In this document: positions 7,486 through 18,101 of the stretch, piece after piece
Numbering within the stretch: the first letter of the stretch is position 1
Layout of the letters: each line of letters begins with the position of its first letter
Origin: Burkholderiaceae bacterium
Lineage (GTDB): Bacteria; Pseudomonadota; Gammaproteobacteria; Burkholderiales; Burkholderiaceae_C
Assembly (NCBI GenBank): GCA_024235895.1
Contig: JACKLM010000004.1
Location: 558,001-622,000 of the forward strand
Length of the DNA: 64,000 bases
Direction: 5' to 3'
Translations under genes and position numbers: made by a program
The notes under the pieces: model-generated
Told to the model about the DNA's origin: nothing
Seen by the model: only the letters and a program-made list of their open reading frames with translations
The model's database searches: none

Positions 7486-9050
7486 GCGACGCCGCCAGGC
7501 CATGCCCCCTGGCCACCCCGCAGGAGGCGGCGCAGTGGCTGCGCGACCACGTCCGCGGCACGCTGCGCGCCGACAGCCGCCGCGTGCGCCCGGGCGACGG
7601 CTTCGTCGCCTGGCCCGGGCAGCGCAGCGACGGCCGCGGCTACGTCGGTGCAGCGCTGGCCAGCGGTGCGGCGGCCTGCCTGGTCGAGGCCGACGGCGTC
7701 GACGCCTTCGGCTTCGACGACCCGCGCATCGCCGCGCTGCCGGGGCTGAAGGCGGCCGCGGGTGCGGTCGCCGACGCTTTCTTCGGCCAGCCGGGCGCGG
7801 CGCTGGACATCGTCGCCACCACCGGCACCAACGGCAAGACCTCGACCGCCTGGTGGGTCGCGCAGGCGCTGGCGGCGCTCGGCGGGCGCTGCGGGCTCAT
7901 CGGCACGCTGGGTGTCGGCGAGCCCCCGTCGGCCGACGGCGGCGCCGGCGCGCTGCCGCTCGAGCCGACCGGGCTGACGACCCCCGACCCGGTGACGCTG
8001 CACGCGACGCTGCGCCGCTTCGTCGATGCCGGTTTCACCGCCTGCGCGATCGAGGCCTCGTCGATCGGCGTCGTCGAGCACCGGCTGGAGGCGCTGCCGA
8101 TCGGCGTCGCGCTGTTCACCAACTTCACCCAGGACCACCTCGACGTCCACGGCAGCATGGACGCGTACTGGGCCGCCAAGCGCAGGCTGTTCGCCTGGCC
8201 CGGGCTTCGCGCGGCGGTGCTCAACGTCGACGACCCGGCGATCGCCGCGCTGCACGACGAGCTCGCCGCCTCACCGCTGGACCTGTGGCCGTACGCGGTC
8301 GGGCGCGACGCGCGGCTGCGCGCGCGCGGCGTGCGCTACGTCGAGGGCGCGCTCGCGTTCGAGCTTGTCGAGACGCCGCCCGGCGCCGCGGCGCAGCCGC
8401 CGGTGGCGGTGCGCAGCCGGCTCGTCGGCGACTTCAACGTCGGCAACCTGCTGGGCGTGCTCGGCGTGCTGCGCGCACTCGGTGTGCCGCTGGCCGAGGC
8501 GGCGGCGGTCGTCCCGCGACTGGGCCCGGTGCCCGGGCGGCTGCAGCGCGTGCCGGCGCCGGCCGGTGCCCGCGCGCCCGAGGTGCTGGTCGACTATGCG
8601 CACACGCCCGACGCGCTGGCCAAGGTGCTGCAGTCGCTGCGGCCGCTGGCGGCCGCGCGCGGCGGACGGCTGTGGGCCGTCTTCGGTTGCGGCGGCAACC
8701 GCGACGCCGCCAAGCGCCCGCGCATGGGCGCGGCGGCCGAGGCGCTCGCCGACCGCGTCGTGCTGACGAGCGACAACCCGCGCGACGAGCCGCCGGAGGC
8801 GATCCTGGCGCAGATCGCCGCCGGGCTGCAGCGGCCTGCCGAGGCGGTCGTGATCGAGAACCGGCGTGAGGCGATCCGCCATGCGGTGGCGGCCGCCGGT
8901 CCCGACGATGTCGTGCTGGTCGCGGGCAAGGGGCACGAGACGACGCAGGAGGTCGCCGGCGTCGAGCACCCGTTCTTCGATGTCGACGAGGTCGCGGCCG
9001 CGCTCGCGGTGGTGGCTGCGGCACAGTGGCTGCAGGAGCCGCGGCCGTGA
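7482..9050 (+). CDS. murE: UDP-MurNAc-L-Ala-D-Glu:meso-diaminopimelate ligase MurE
   Basis: This cytoplasmic Mur ligase adds the third residue of the peptidoglycan stem peptide. The ATP-binding loop TTGTNGKTSTA and the central EASSIG and FTNFTQDHLDVHG stretches are intact. Near the C-terminus the protein reads DNPRDEP; the DNPR motif is the known marker for meso-diaminopimelate rather than lysine specificity. GKGHETTQ follows in the C-terminal domain. The start GTG at 7482 overlaps the ftsI stop, and the stop overlaps the murF ATG. At 522 residues it is of usual length for this group. Confidence 0.96.
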   Translation: MSDAARPCPLATPQEAAQWLRDHVRGTLRADSRRVRPGDGFVAWPGQRSDGRGYVGAALASGAAACLVEADGVDAFGFDDPRIAALPGLKAAAGAVADAFFGQPGAALDIVATTGTNGKTSTAWWVAQALAALGGRCGLIGTLGVGEPPSADGGAGALPLEPTGLTTPDPVTLHATLRRFVDAGFTACAIEASSIGVVEHRLEALPIGVALFTNFTQDHLDVHGSMDAYWAAKRRLFAWPGLRAAVLNVDDPAIAALHDELAASPLDLWPYAVGRDARLRARGVRYVEGALAFELVETPPGAAAQPPVAVRSRLVGDFNVGNLLGVLGVLRALGVPLAEAAAVVPRLGPVPGRLQRVPAPAGARAPEVLVDYAHTPDALAKVLQSLRPLAAARGGRLWAVFGCGGNRDAAKRPRMGAAAEALADRVVLTSDNPRDEPPEAILAQIAAGLQRPAEAVVIENRREAIRHAVAAAGPDDVVLVAGKGHETTQEVAGVEHPFFDVDEVAAALAVVAAAQWLQEPRP

Positions 9051-10462
9051 TGGCGCTGGCGATCGCGCACGCGTTGCTGCCGGGGTCGCGCCTGGTCGGC
9101 GACCCGGCCAAGCTGATCGAGCGCGTGCACAGCGATACGCGCACGCTGCGCGCGGGCGACCTGTTCGTCGCGCTGAAGGGCGCGCGCTTCGACGGCCACG
9201 ACTATCTGGCGCGGGCGCGCGACGCCGGCGCGGTGGCGGCGATCGCCGAGCGCGGGCTGGCCGAAGCGGGACTGGCCGGGATCGAGGTCGACGACACGCT
9301 GGTGGCGCTGCAGGCGCTGGCGCGCGGCTGGCGCGCCGGGCTGCTGATGCCGCTGATCGCGGTCACCGGCAGCAACGGCAAGACGACGGTGACGCAGATG
9401 ATCGGCGCGATCCTGCGCGCCTGGGTCGCAGGCGACGCGCTGGCGACCGAGGGCAACCTCAACAACCACATCGGCGTGCCGCTGACGCTGCTGCGGCTGC
9501 GGCCGACGACGCGCGCCGCGGTGGTCGAGCTCGGCACCAACCACCCGGGCGAGATCGCCGAGCTGGCGGCGATCGCGGCACCGACGGTGGCACTGGTCAA
9601 CAACGCGCAGCGCGAGCACCAGGAGTTCCTGCACGGCGTCGAGGCGGTCGCGCGCGAGAACGGCGCCGTGCTGCAGGCCCTGCCGCCGGCCGGCACGGCG
9701 GTCTACCCGGCCGCCGACGACTTCGCGCCGCTGTGGCGCGAGCTGGCCGCGGGACGCCGCCTGATGCGGTTCGGCTGGGACGAGCGCGCCGAGGTCTGGG
9801 CGCACGCGCTGTGGCAGGAGGGCTACTGGGCGGTCGCGCTGCACACGCCGGTGGGTGTGGCCGACCTGGCGCTGGACCTGGCCGGCCGCCACAACGTGCA
9901 CAACGCGATGGCGGCGGCCGCCGCCGCGCTCGCCGCCGGGGCGCCGCTGGCGGCGGTGGTCGACGGCCTGGAGGGATTCGAGCCGGTGGCCGGGCGCTCG
10001 GCCGTGCGCATGCTGCGCTGGCGCGGGCGGCGCGTGACGCTGGTCGACGACAGCTACAACGCCAACCCCGACTCGGTGCTGGCGGCGATCGACACCCTGG
10101 CCGCGCTGCCGGGGCCACGCTGGCTGGTGCTCGGCGACATGGGCGAGGTCGGCGACCAGGGGCCAGCCTTCCACGCCGAGGTCGGCGCCCAGGCGGCGGC
10201 GCGCGGCATCGAGTCGCTGTGGTGCGCCGGCGCGCTGACGGCGCACGCGGCGGCGACCTTCGGGCCCGCGGCGCGGCGCTTCGCCGACGCGGCGGCGCTG
10301 GCGGCGGCGCTGGCCGAAGCGCCGGAGGCGGCATCGCTGCTGGTCAAGGGGTCGCGCTTCATGCGCATGGAGCGCGTCGTGCGGGCGATCGAGGATGCGG
10401 TCGAACGGGAGGTGGCCGGCGGGCCGGCGGCCGAAGGTGGGGAGGACGACGCATGCTGCTGA
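9050..10462 (+). CDS. murF: UDP-MurNAc-tripeptide:D-Ala-D-Ala ligase MurF
   Basis: MurF adds the D-alanyl-D-alanine dipeptide, completing the cytoplasmic UDP-MurNAc-pentapeptide. The sequence shows SDTRTLRAGDLFVALKG at the N-terminus, the ATP-binding loop VTGSNGKTTV, TEGNLNNHIGVPLTLL, ELGTNHPGEI and DDSYNANPDS, in family order. ATG at 9050 overlaps the murE stop (TGATG); an in-frame GTG one codon earlier is also possible. The end overlaps mraY by 10 nt. The length of 470 residues is normal. Confidence 0.96.
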   Translation: MALAIAHALLPGSRLVGDPAKLIERVHSDTRTLRAGDLFVALKGARFDGHDYLARARDAGAVAAIAERGLAEAGLAGIEVDDTLVALQALARGWRAGLLMPLIAVTGSNGKTTVTQMIGAILRAWVAGDALATEGNLNNHIGVPLTLLRLRPTTRAAVVELGTNHPGEIAELAAIAAPTVALVNNAQREHQEFLHGVEAVARENGAVLQALPPAGTAVYPAADDFAPLWRELAAGRRLMRFGWDERAEVWAHALWQEGYWAVALHTPVGVADLALDLAGRHNVHNAMAAAAAALAAGAPLAAVVDGLEGFEPVAGRSAVRMLRWRGRRVTLVDDSYNANPDSVLAAIDTLAALPGPRWLVLGDMGEVGDQGPAFHAEVGAQAAARGIESLWCAGALTAHAAATFGPAARRFADAAALAAALAEAPEAASLLVKGSRFMRMERVVRAIEDAVEREVAGGPAAEGGEDDACC

Positions 10463-11634
10463 GCCTGTCGCAGTGGCTGGCCGCGCTGTACCCGGAGCAG
10501 CTCGGCTTCCTGCGCGTCTTCCAGTACCTGACCTTCCGCGCCGTGCTGGCGGCGATGACGGCGCTGCTGATCGGGCTGGCCTTCGGCCCCTGGGTGATCC
10601 GGCGCCTGGCCGAGCTCAAGGTCGGGCAGCCGGTGCGCGCCTATGGCATGCAGACCCACCTGGCCAAGAGCGGCACGCCGACCATGGGCGGGGTGCTGAT
10701 CCTGATCGGGATCGCGGTCTCGACGCTGCTGTGGTTCGACTGGGGCAACCGCTTCGTCTGGATCGTGATGCTGGTGACCTTCGGCTTCGGCGCCATCGGC
10801 TGGGTCGACGACTGGCGCAAGGTGGTGCAGAAGAACCCCGAGGGCATGCGGTCGACCGAGAAGTATTTCTGGCAGTCGGTGATCGGGATCGTCGCTGCGG
10901 TCTACCTCGCTTTCGCGGTCTCGGAGTCGTCCAACCTGCGCGTGTGGGAGCTGTTCGTGCGCTGGGTCGGCAGCGGCTTCACGACCTCGCTGCCGCCGCA
11001 GGCCGACCTGATGCTGCCGTTCTTCAAGACCGTCAGCTACCCGCTCGGGGTGCTCGGATTCATCGCGCTGAGCTACTTCGTCATCGTCGGCGCGAGCAAC
11101 GCAGTCAACCTGACCGACGGCCTGGACGGGCTGGCGATCATGCCGGTGGTGCTGGTCGGCTCGGCGCTGGGCGTCTTCGCCTATGTCGTCGGCCACGCCA
11201 ACTTCTCGCGCTACCTGCTGTTCCCCTACATCCCGGGGGCGGGCGAGCTGCTGATCTTCTGCGCCGCGATGGCCGGCGCGGGGCTGGCCTTCCTGTGGTT
11301 CAACGCCCACCCGGCGCAGGTCTTCATGGGCGACGTCGGCGCGCTCGCGCTCGGCGGCGCGCTGGGCACGATCGCCGTCATCACGCGGCAGGAGATCGTG
11401 CTCGGGATCATGGGCGGCGTGTTCGTGCTCGAGGCGCTGTCGGTGATGGCGCAGGTGGCCTGGTTCAAGTGGACGCGCCGGCGCACCGGCACCGGGCAGC
11501 GCATCCTGCTGATGGCGCCGCTGCACCACCATTACGAGAAGAAGGGCTGGGCCGAGACACAGGTCGTCGTGCGTTTCTGGATCGTCACGATGCTGCTGTG
11601 TCTGGTGGGCCTGGCGAGCCTGAAGCTGCGCTGA
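10453..11634 (+). CDS. mraY: Phospho-MurNAc-pentapeptide transferase MraY
   Basis: MraY is the polytopic inner-membrane enzyme that moves phospho-MurNAc-pentapeptide onto undecaprenyl phosphate to form lipid I. About ten hydrophobic segments are visible. Family signatures include KSGTPTMGG, the acidic GWVDDW loop, NAVNLTDGLDGLA, NAHPAQVFMGDVGALALGG and the histidine cluster PLHHHYEKKGW. These acidic residues and histidines form the magnesium-dependent active site. The gene starts inside the last codons of murF and ends 11 bp before murD. At 393 residues it is typical for beta-proteobacteria. Confidence 0.97.
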   Translation: MLLSLSQWLAALYPEQLGFLRVFQYLTFRAVLAAMTALLIGLAFGPWVIRRLAELKVGQPVRAYGMQTHLAKSGTPTMGGVLILIGIAVSTLLWFDWGNRFVWIVMLVTFGFGAIGWVDDWRKVVQKNPEGMRSTEKYFWQSVIGIVAAVYLAFAVSESSNLRVWELFVRWVGSGFTTSLPPQADLMLPFFKTVSYPLGVLGFIALSYFVIVGASNAVNLTDGLDGLAIMPVVLVGSALGVFAYVVGHANFSRYLLFPYIPGAGELLIFCAAMAGAGLAFLWFNAHPAQVFMGDVGALALGGALGTIAVITRQEIVLGIMGGVFVLEALSVMAQVAWFKWTRRRTGTGQRILLMAPLHHHYEKKGWAETQVVVRFWIVTMLLCLVGLASLKLR

Positions 11635-11645
11635 GGGACGACGCG

Positions 11646-13250
11646 ATGCAGCCCCCCGCCACCGCCTGCACGCCGATGCCATCCGGCACCGCGCCCGCCA
11701 CGGCCGCGGACCCGGTCGCCGGCTGGCTGCGCGGCCTGGACGTGCTCGTGCTCGGGCTCGGGCACTCGGGGCTGGCGATGGCACGTTGGTGCGCGCACGC
11801 TGGCGCCCGCGTGACGGTGTGGGACTCGCGCGAGTCGCCCCCGCAGGCCGAGGCGCTGGGCCGAGCCGGCCGCCTCGTCGGCGGTGCGCTGGACGCCGCG
11901 CGCGCGGCCGACTTCCAGCTCCTGCTCAAGAGCCCGGGGCTGGCGCCGCGCGACGCGCAGATCGTGCCGCTGCTGGAGGCGGCGCGCGAGCGCGGGACGG
12001 CGGTGCTCGGCGAGCTCGACCTGTTCGCGCGCGCGCTGGCGGACCTGCGGACGGGTTGCGGCTACGCGCCCCGGCTGCTCGCGGTCACCGGCACCAACGG
12101 CAAGACGACGACGGCGACGATGACCGCGCGGCTGGTCGAGCGCGCCGGGCGGCGCGTCGCGCTGGCCGGCAACGTCGGGCCGACGATGCTCGATACGCTG
12201 GCGTCGACGCTCGCGCAGCCGCAGGACGACTGGCCTGAGGTCTGGGTGCTCGAGCTGTCGAGCTTCCAGCTCGAGGGCGGCGGCGACGGCGCCAGGGGAT
12301 TCGAGGCCGACGCCGCGGCGGTGCTCAACCTGGTGCCCGATCACCTGGACTGGCACCGGACGATGGACGCCTATGCCGCGGCCAAGGCGCGCATCTTCGC
12401 CGGGCCCGGGGCGAAGATCGTCAACCGCGACGACCCGCGGGTGGAGGCGATGCTGCCGGCGCCGCCTGCGCCCGCGAAGGGGCGCAAGCCGCCGCCGGCG
12501 GCGCCGGTGTGGCGATTCGGGCTCGATGCGCCGCGGCAGCCGGGCGACTTCGGCCTCGTCGTCGAATCCGGCATCGCGTGGCTGGTGCGCGCGCTGCCGG
12601 CCGACGAGACCGATCGGCCGCGCAAGGGGGAGGCAACCGAGCTGCACCTGCAGCGGCTGATGCCGGCCGACGCGATGCGCGTGCGCGGCCGCCACAACGC
12701 GGCCAACGCGCTGGCCGCGCTGGCACTGGCGACGGCGATCGGCTGCCCGCTGGCCCCGATGCTGCACGGGTTGCGCGAATACCGCGGCGAGCCGCACCGG
12801 GTCGAGCCGATCGGCGCCGTCGGTGGCATCGAGGCCTTCGACGACAGCAAGGGTACCAACGTCGGCGCCACCGTCGCCGCGCTCGAAGGGCTGGGGGCCG
12901 ACCTCGCGCCGGGCCGCCTCGCGCTCGTGCTCGGCGGCGACGGCAAGGGGCAGGACTTCGCGCCGCTGGCCGCACCGGTGGCGCGCTTCGCCCGCGCGGT
13001 GGCGCTGATCGGCCGCGACGCGCCGACGATCGAGTCGGCGCTGCAGGGCTGCGGCGTGCCGATGGTGCGCCACGCCACGCTGCAGGATGCCACCGCGTGG
13101 TGCTTCGGGCAGGCGCGTGTCGGCGACGCGGTGCTGCTCAGCCCCGCGTGCGCGAGCCTGGACATGTTTCGCGACTACGTGCAGCGGGCCGAGGTCTTCG
13201 TCGCGGCGGTGCGGGCGCTGGCGGGCGAGCGCGGGGAGGTGGTCGCGTGA
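11646..13250 (+). CDS. murD: UDP-MurNAc-L-alanine:D-glutamate ligase MurD
   Basis: MurD adds D-glutamate to UDP-MurNAc-L-alanine in the cytoplasm. It has an N-terminal nucleotide-binding fold (VLVLGLGHSGLAMARW), an ATP loop VTGTNGKTTT, VLELSSFQLEG, LNLVPDHLDWH and the C-terminal region FDDSKGTNVGAT. At 534 residues it is somewhat longer than the roughly 440 of Escherichia coli MurD. The extra length comes from about 25 N-terminal residues and from Pro/Lys-rich and charged insertions after about residue 270. ATG at 11646 lies 11 bp after mraY. The stop overlaps the ftsW GTG. Confidence 0.95.
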   Translation: MQPPATACTPMPSGTAPATAADPVAGWLRGLDVLVLGLGHSGLAMARWCAHAGARVTVWDSRESPPQAEALGRAGRLVGGALDAARAADFQLLLKSPGLAPRDAQIVPLLEAARERGTAVLGELDLFARALADLRTGCGYAPRLLAVTGTNGKTTTATMTARLVERAGRRVALAGNVGPTMLDTLASTLAQPQDDWPEVWVLELSSFQLEGGGDGARGFEADAAAVLNLVPDHLDWHRTMDAYAAAKARIFAGPGAKIVNRDDPRVEAMLPAPPAPAKGRKPPPAAPVWRFGLDAPRQPGDFGLVVESGIAWLVRALPADETDRPRKGEATELHLQRLMPADAMRVRGRHNAANALAALALATAIGCPLAPMLHGLREYRGEPHRVEPIGAVGGIEAFDDSKGTNVGATVAALEGLGADLAPGRLALVLGGDGKGQDFAPLAAPVARFARAVALIGRDAPTIESALQGCGVPMVRHATLQDATAWCFGQARVGDAVLLSPACASLDMFRDYVQRAEVFVAAVRALAGERGEVVA

Positions 13251-14515
13251 ACACGCTGGTGCGCCGCGGGCCGCTCGTCGTGCTGCGCGAGCGGCTGCAG
13301 GCATGGGTCGAGTCACGCCGCGCCGCCGCGCCGCTGCCGGTGCGCACGCACGTCGACGCCGCCGGCAGTGCGCCGACGACGCTGCTGGCGTTCGACCGCA
13401 CCCTGGTGCTGGTCGCGCTGGCGCTCGTGTTCGGCGGCCTGGTGATGGTCTATTCGTCGTCGATCGCGCTGCCCGACAGCCGCAAGTTCGCCGACTACGC
13501 GCCGACGCACTTCCTGATGCGCCACGCGCTGGCGATCGCGATCGGGTCGGTGGCGGCGCTGGCGGTGGTGCAACTGCCGATCGCATTCTGGGAGAAGCAC
13601 GCGCCGCGGATCTTCGTCCTCGCGCTGGTCCTGCTCGTGCTGGTGCTGCTGCCCTTCGTCGGCGTCGTCGTCAACAAGTCGCGGCGCTGGATTCCGCTGG
13701 GTTTCATGATGTTCCAGCCCGCGGAGCTGGCCAAGCTGGCGGTGGCGATGTACGCGGCCAGCTACATGGTGCGGCGCATGGACGCGCGCGAGCGGTTCTT
13801 CCGCGCCGTGTGGCCGATGGCGGTGGCGGTGGCCTTCACCGGCGCGCTGCTGCTGCGCCAGCCCGACATGGGGGCCTTCATCGTGATCGCCGCGATCGCG
13901 ATGGGGATCCTGTTCCTGGGCGGCGTCAACGCGCGCATGTTCTTCCTCATCGCCGCGGTCATCGTCGCCACCTTCGCCATCCTCATCGCCTTCGACGACC
14001 TGCGGCGCGAGCGCATCTTCGCCTACCTCGACCCCTGGCACCCCGACCACGTCCAGGGCAAGGCCTACCAGCTGACGCACTCGCTGATGGCCTTCGGCCG
14101 CGGCGGCCTGCTCGGCCAGGGACTGGGCGCCAGCGTCGAGAAGCTGCACTACCTGCCCGAGGCGCACACCGATTTCCTGCTCGCCGTCGTCGGCGAGGAG
14201 CTGGGCCTCGTCGGCGTGCTGGCGGTGATCGTCGCCTTCTTCTGGCTGACGCGGCGCATCTTCGTCATCGGCCGCCAGGCGATCGCGCTGGACCGCGTCT
14301 TCGCCGGGCTGATGGCCCAGGGCCTGGGAATCTGGCTGGGTGCGCAGGCCTTCATCAACATCGGCGTCAACCTGGGCGTGCTGCCGACCAAGGGGCTGAC
14401 GCTGCCGCTGATGAGCTATGGCGGCTCGGCGATGCTGATGAACCTGGTCGCGCTGGCGCTGGTGGTCCGCGTCGATTTGGAGAACAGGGCCCTCATGCGC
14501 GGGGTGCAGAAATGA
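13247..14515 (+). CDS. ftsW: Septal peptidoglycan glycosyltransferase FtsW
   Basis: FtsW is a SEDS-family polytopic membrane protein that polymerises lipid II at the septum with FtsI. About ten membrane segments follow a basic cytoplasmic N-terminus of about 45 residues. SEDS signatures are present: MVYSSSIAL, SRRWIPLGFMMFQPAELAKLA, LLLRQPDMG, YLPEAHTDFLLAVVGEELG and LGVLPTKGLTLPLMSYGGSA. The start GTG at 13247 overlaps the murD stop and the stop overlaps the murG ATG (ATGA). The length of 422 residues is slightly long because of the N-terminal tail. Confidence 0.96.
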   Translation: MNTLVRRGPLVVLRERLQAWVESRRAAAPLPVRTHVDAAGSAPTTLLAFDRTLVLVALALVFGGLVMVYSSSIALPDSRKFADYAPTHFLMRHALAIAIGSVAALAVVQLPIAFWEKHAPRIFVLALVLLVLVLLPFVGVVVNKSRRWIPLGFMMFQPAELAKLAVAMYAASYMVRRMDARERFFRAVWPMAVAVAFTGALLLRQPDMGAFIVIAAIAMGILFLGGVNARMFFLIAAVIVATFAILIAFDDLRRERIFAYLDPWHPDHVQGKAYQLTHSLMAFGRGGLLGQGLGASVEKLHYLPEAHTDFLLAVVGEELGLVGVLAVIVAFFWLTRRIFVIGRQAIALDRVFAGLMAQGLGIWLGAQAFINIGVNLGVLPTKGLTLPLMSYGGSAMLMNLVALALVVRVDLENRALMRGVQK

Positions 14516-15585
14516 CCCACCTGGTCGTCATGGCCGCGGGCACCGGCGGGCACGTGATCCCGGGGCTGGCGGTCGCGCGCGAGATGATCGCGCGCGGCTG
14601 GAGCGTGAGCTGGCTCGGGACCGCCGGCGGGATGGAGAACCAGCTCGTCCCGCGCGCCGGCATCCCGATCGACGCGATCGGATTCACCGGGCTGCGCGGC
14701 AAGGGTGCGCTGCACGCGCTGACCGGCGGGCTGCGTCTGCTGCAGGCCTTCTGGCAATGCCTGCGCATCCTGCGCCGGCGCAGTGCCGATGCGGTGCTCG
14801 GGATGGGCGGCTACGTCTGCTTCCCGGGCGGGATGATGGCGGCGCTGCTCGGCCGCCCGCTGGTGCTCGTCAACGCCGACGCCGCGCTGCTGCTGAGCAA
14901 CCGCGCGCTGGCGCCGGTGGCCGACCGCATCGCCTTCGGTTTCGATGGCGCCGATGCGAAGCGGCTGAAGCGCGCGGTCGTGACCGGCAACCCCGTGCGC
15001 GCCGAGATCGAGGTGCTGCCGCCTCCGGCCGAGCGCTTCGCGGCGCGCGACGGCGCGCTGCGGCTGCTGGTCGTCGGCGGCAGCCTGGGGGCGAAGCCGC
15101 TCAACGATGCCCTGCCGCGGGCGCTGGCGCTGATCCCGCCGGCCGAGCGTCCGCAGGTCACGCACCAGACCGGCCACGCGCACCACGCCGCCGTCGTCGA
15201 GGCCTACGACGCCGCCGGCGTCGACGCCGAGGTGGTCCCGTTCATCGACGACATGGCGGCCCGGCTGGCAGCGTGCGACCTGATGGTCTGCCGCGCCGGG
15301 GCGGGCACCGTCAGCGAGCTTTGCGCCGCGGGTGTGGCCGCGCTGCTCGTGCCTTTCATCGTCAGCACGACCGCACACCAGCGCGACAACGCGGCCTGGA
15401 TGGCGGCACAGGGCGCGGCGATCCACCTGCCGCAGCCCGAGCTGACGCCCGAGCGGCTGGCCGGGCTGCTGCGCGGCCTGGACCGCAGCGCGCTGCAGGC
15501 CATGGCCGGCAGGGCACGCGCGCTGGCGCGTCCGCACGCCGCGGCGCGCGTGGCCGACGAGATCGAGAGGCTGGTGCGCCGATGA
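14512..15585 (+). CDS. murG: Lipid II synthase MurG (GlcNAc transferase)
   Basis: MurG is a peripheral inner-membrane GT-B glycosyltransferase that adds GlcNAc to lipid I, giving lipid II. Family motifs include AAGTGGHVIPGLAVA near the N-terminus, LGMGGYVCFPGG, VTGNPVR, LVVGGSLGAKPLND, HQTGH and CRAGAGTVSEL. The protein is 357 residues, as expected. ATG at 14512 overlaps the ftsW stop. Its own stop overlaps the ATG of the 28-codon mini-ORF that precedes murC. Confidence 0.96.
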   Translation: MTHLVVMAAGTGGHVIPGLAVAREMIARGWSVSWLGTAGGMENQLVPRAGIPIDAIGFTGLRGKGALHALTGGLRLLQAFWQCLRILRRRSADAVLGMGGYVCFPGGMMAALLGRPLVLVNADAALLLSNRALAPVADRIAFGFDGADAKRLKRAVVTGNPVRAEIEVLPPPAERFAARDGALRLLVVGGSLGAKPLNDALPRALALIPPAERPQVTHQTGHAHHAAVVEAYDAAGVDAEVVPFIDDMAARLAACDLMVCRAGAGTVSELCAAGVAALLVPFIVSTTAHQRDNAAWMAAQGAAIHLPQPELTPERLAGLLRGLDRSALQAMAGRARALARPHAAARVADEIERLVRR

Positions 15586-15664
15586 AGCACGCCGTCGAGC
15601 CCGTCCACTTCGTCGTGTCCTGCGAGCTGCCGACGAAGCGGCCGCTGCGTGCGAAGGGCAGTGC

Positions 15665-15668
<4 letters not shown>
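15582..15668 (+). CDS. 28-codon mini-ORF resembling the murC N-terminus
   Basis: This tiny frame starts in an ATGA overlap with the murG stop and ends in an ATGA overlap with the murC start. Its first ten residues, MKHAVEPVHF, closely match the first ten of murC, MKHAVKHIHF, and the DNA is similar over about 36 bp, so it looks like a partial tandem duplication of the murC start region. The rest (ELPTKRPLRAKGS) is basic and unrelated. It may simply carry ribosomes from murG to murC. Whether the peptide itself matters is unknown. Confidence 0.5.
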
Positions 15669-17088
<1,420 letters not shown>

Positions 17089-17092
<4 letters not shown>

Positions 17093-18090
17093 GCGCGGCC
17101 ACGCCTCGGCCGACGGCCCTGGCCGCGGTGGCGCCTGACGACCCGCGCGCACTCGGCCGCGTCGCGGTGCTGATGGGGGGCGCCAGCGCCGAGCGCGAGG
17201 TCTCGATCATGTCCGGCACCGGCGTGCTGGCGGCGCTGCGATCGCGCGGGGTCGACGCCTTCGCGTTCGACCCCGCCGAGCGCGGGCTGCACGAGCTGCG
17301 CGACGAGGCGGTCGCGCGCGCCTTCGTCGCGCTGCACGGCCGCCATGGCGAGGACGGGACGGTGCAGGGCGCGCTGGAGCTGCTCGGCATCCCCTACACC
17401 GGCTCCGGCGTGATGGCCAGCAGCATCTGCATGGACAAGGTGATGACCAAGCGCGTCTGGGTCGCCGAGGGGCTGCCGACGCCGCGCTGGGTCTGGCTCG
17501 CGCCCGACGATCGCGACCGCGAGCGGCTGATGCGCGTGCCCGACGAGCTCGGCCTGCCGCTGATCGTCAAGCCGCCGCGCGAGGGTTCGTCGATCGGCAT
17601 CAGCAAGGTGGAGGGCTACTCGGGCATGTCGGACGCGGTGCAGCTCGCGGCCCGCTACGACCGCGACGTGCTGTGCGAGGAGTTCGTCGACGGCATCGAG
17701 CTGACCTGCCCGGTGCTGGGGCGCGGCGCCGGTGCGCAGGCGCTGCCGGTGATCCGCATCGAGGCGCCGGGCGGCAACTACGACTATGAGCACAAGTATT
17801 TCAGCGCGGACACCGGCTACCACTGCCCGAGCGGCCTGCCGCCGGCCGAGGAGGCCGAGGTGCAGCGCCTGACGCTGGCCGCGTACCGCGCGCTGGGCTG
17901 CCGCGGCTGGGGGCGCGTCGACCTGATGCTGCGCGCCGCCGACCGCAAACCCTTCCTGCTCGAGATGAATACCAGCCCCGGGATGACCGGGCACTCGCTG
18001 GTGCCGATGTCGGCGCGCGCCGCCGGCATCGACTACGCGTCGCTGTGCCTTCGGCTGTTGCGCGACGCGATGCTGGACGCCGATGTCTGA
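17089..18090 (+). CDS. ddl: D-alanine--D-alanine ligase
   Basis: Ddl is a cytoplasmic ATP-grasp ligase that makes the D-Ala-D-Ala dipeptide used by MurF. Key stretches are VLMGGASAEREVS, HGRHGEDGTVQG, GSGVMASSICMDK, KPPREGSSIGI, LCEEFVDGIEL and LEMNTSPGMTGHSLVP, which carries the magnesium ligands. The length is 333 residues, with about 25 extra N-terminal residues before the first strand. ATG at 17089 overlaps the murC stop. Its place between murC and ftsQ is the usual one for ddlB. Confidence 0.95.
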
Positions 18091-18101
18091 GCCCCTGGAC
18101 G

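Noticed and set aside
5428..7503. A 691-codon antisense frame opposite ftsI
   Set aside because: The product is rich in Arg, Ala, Asp and Gly without recognisable motifs, and ftsI on the other strand has all its active-site motifs.
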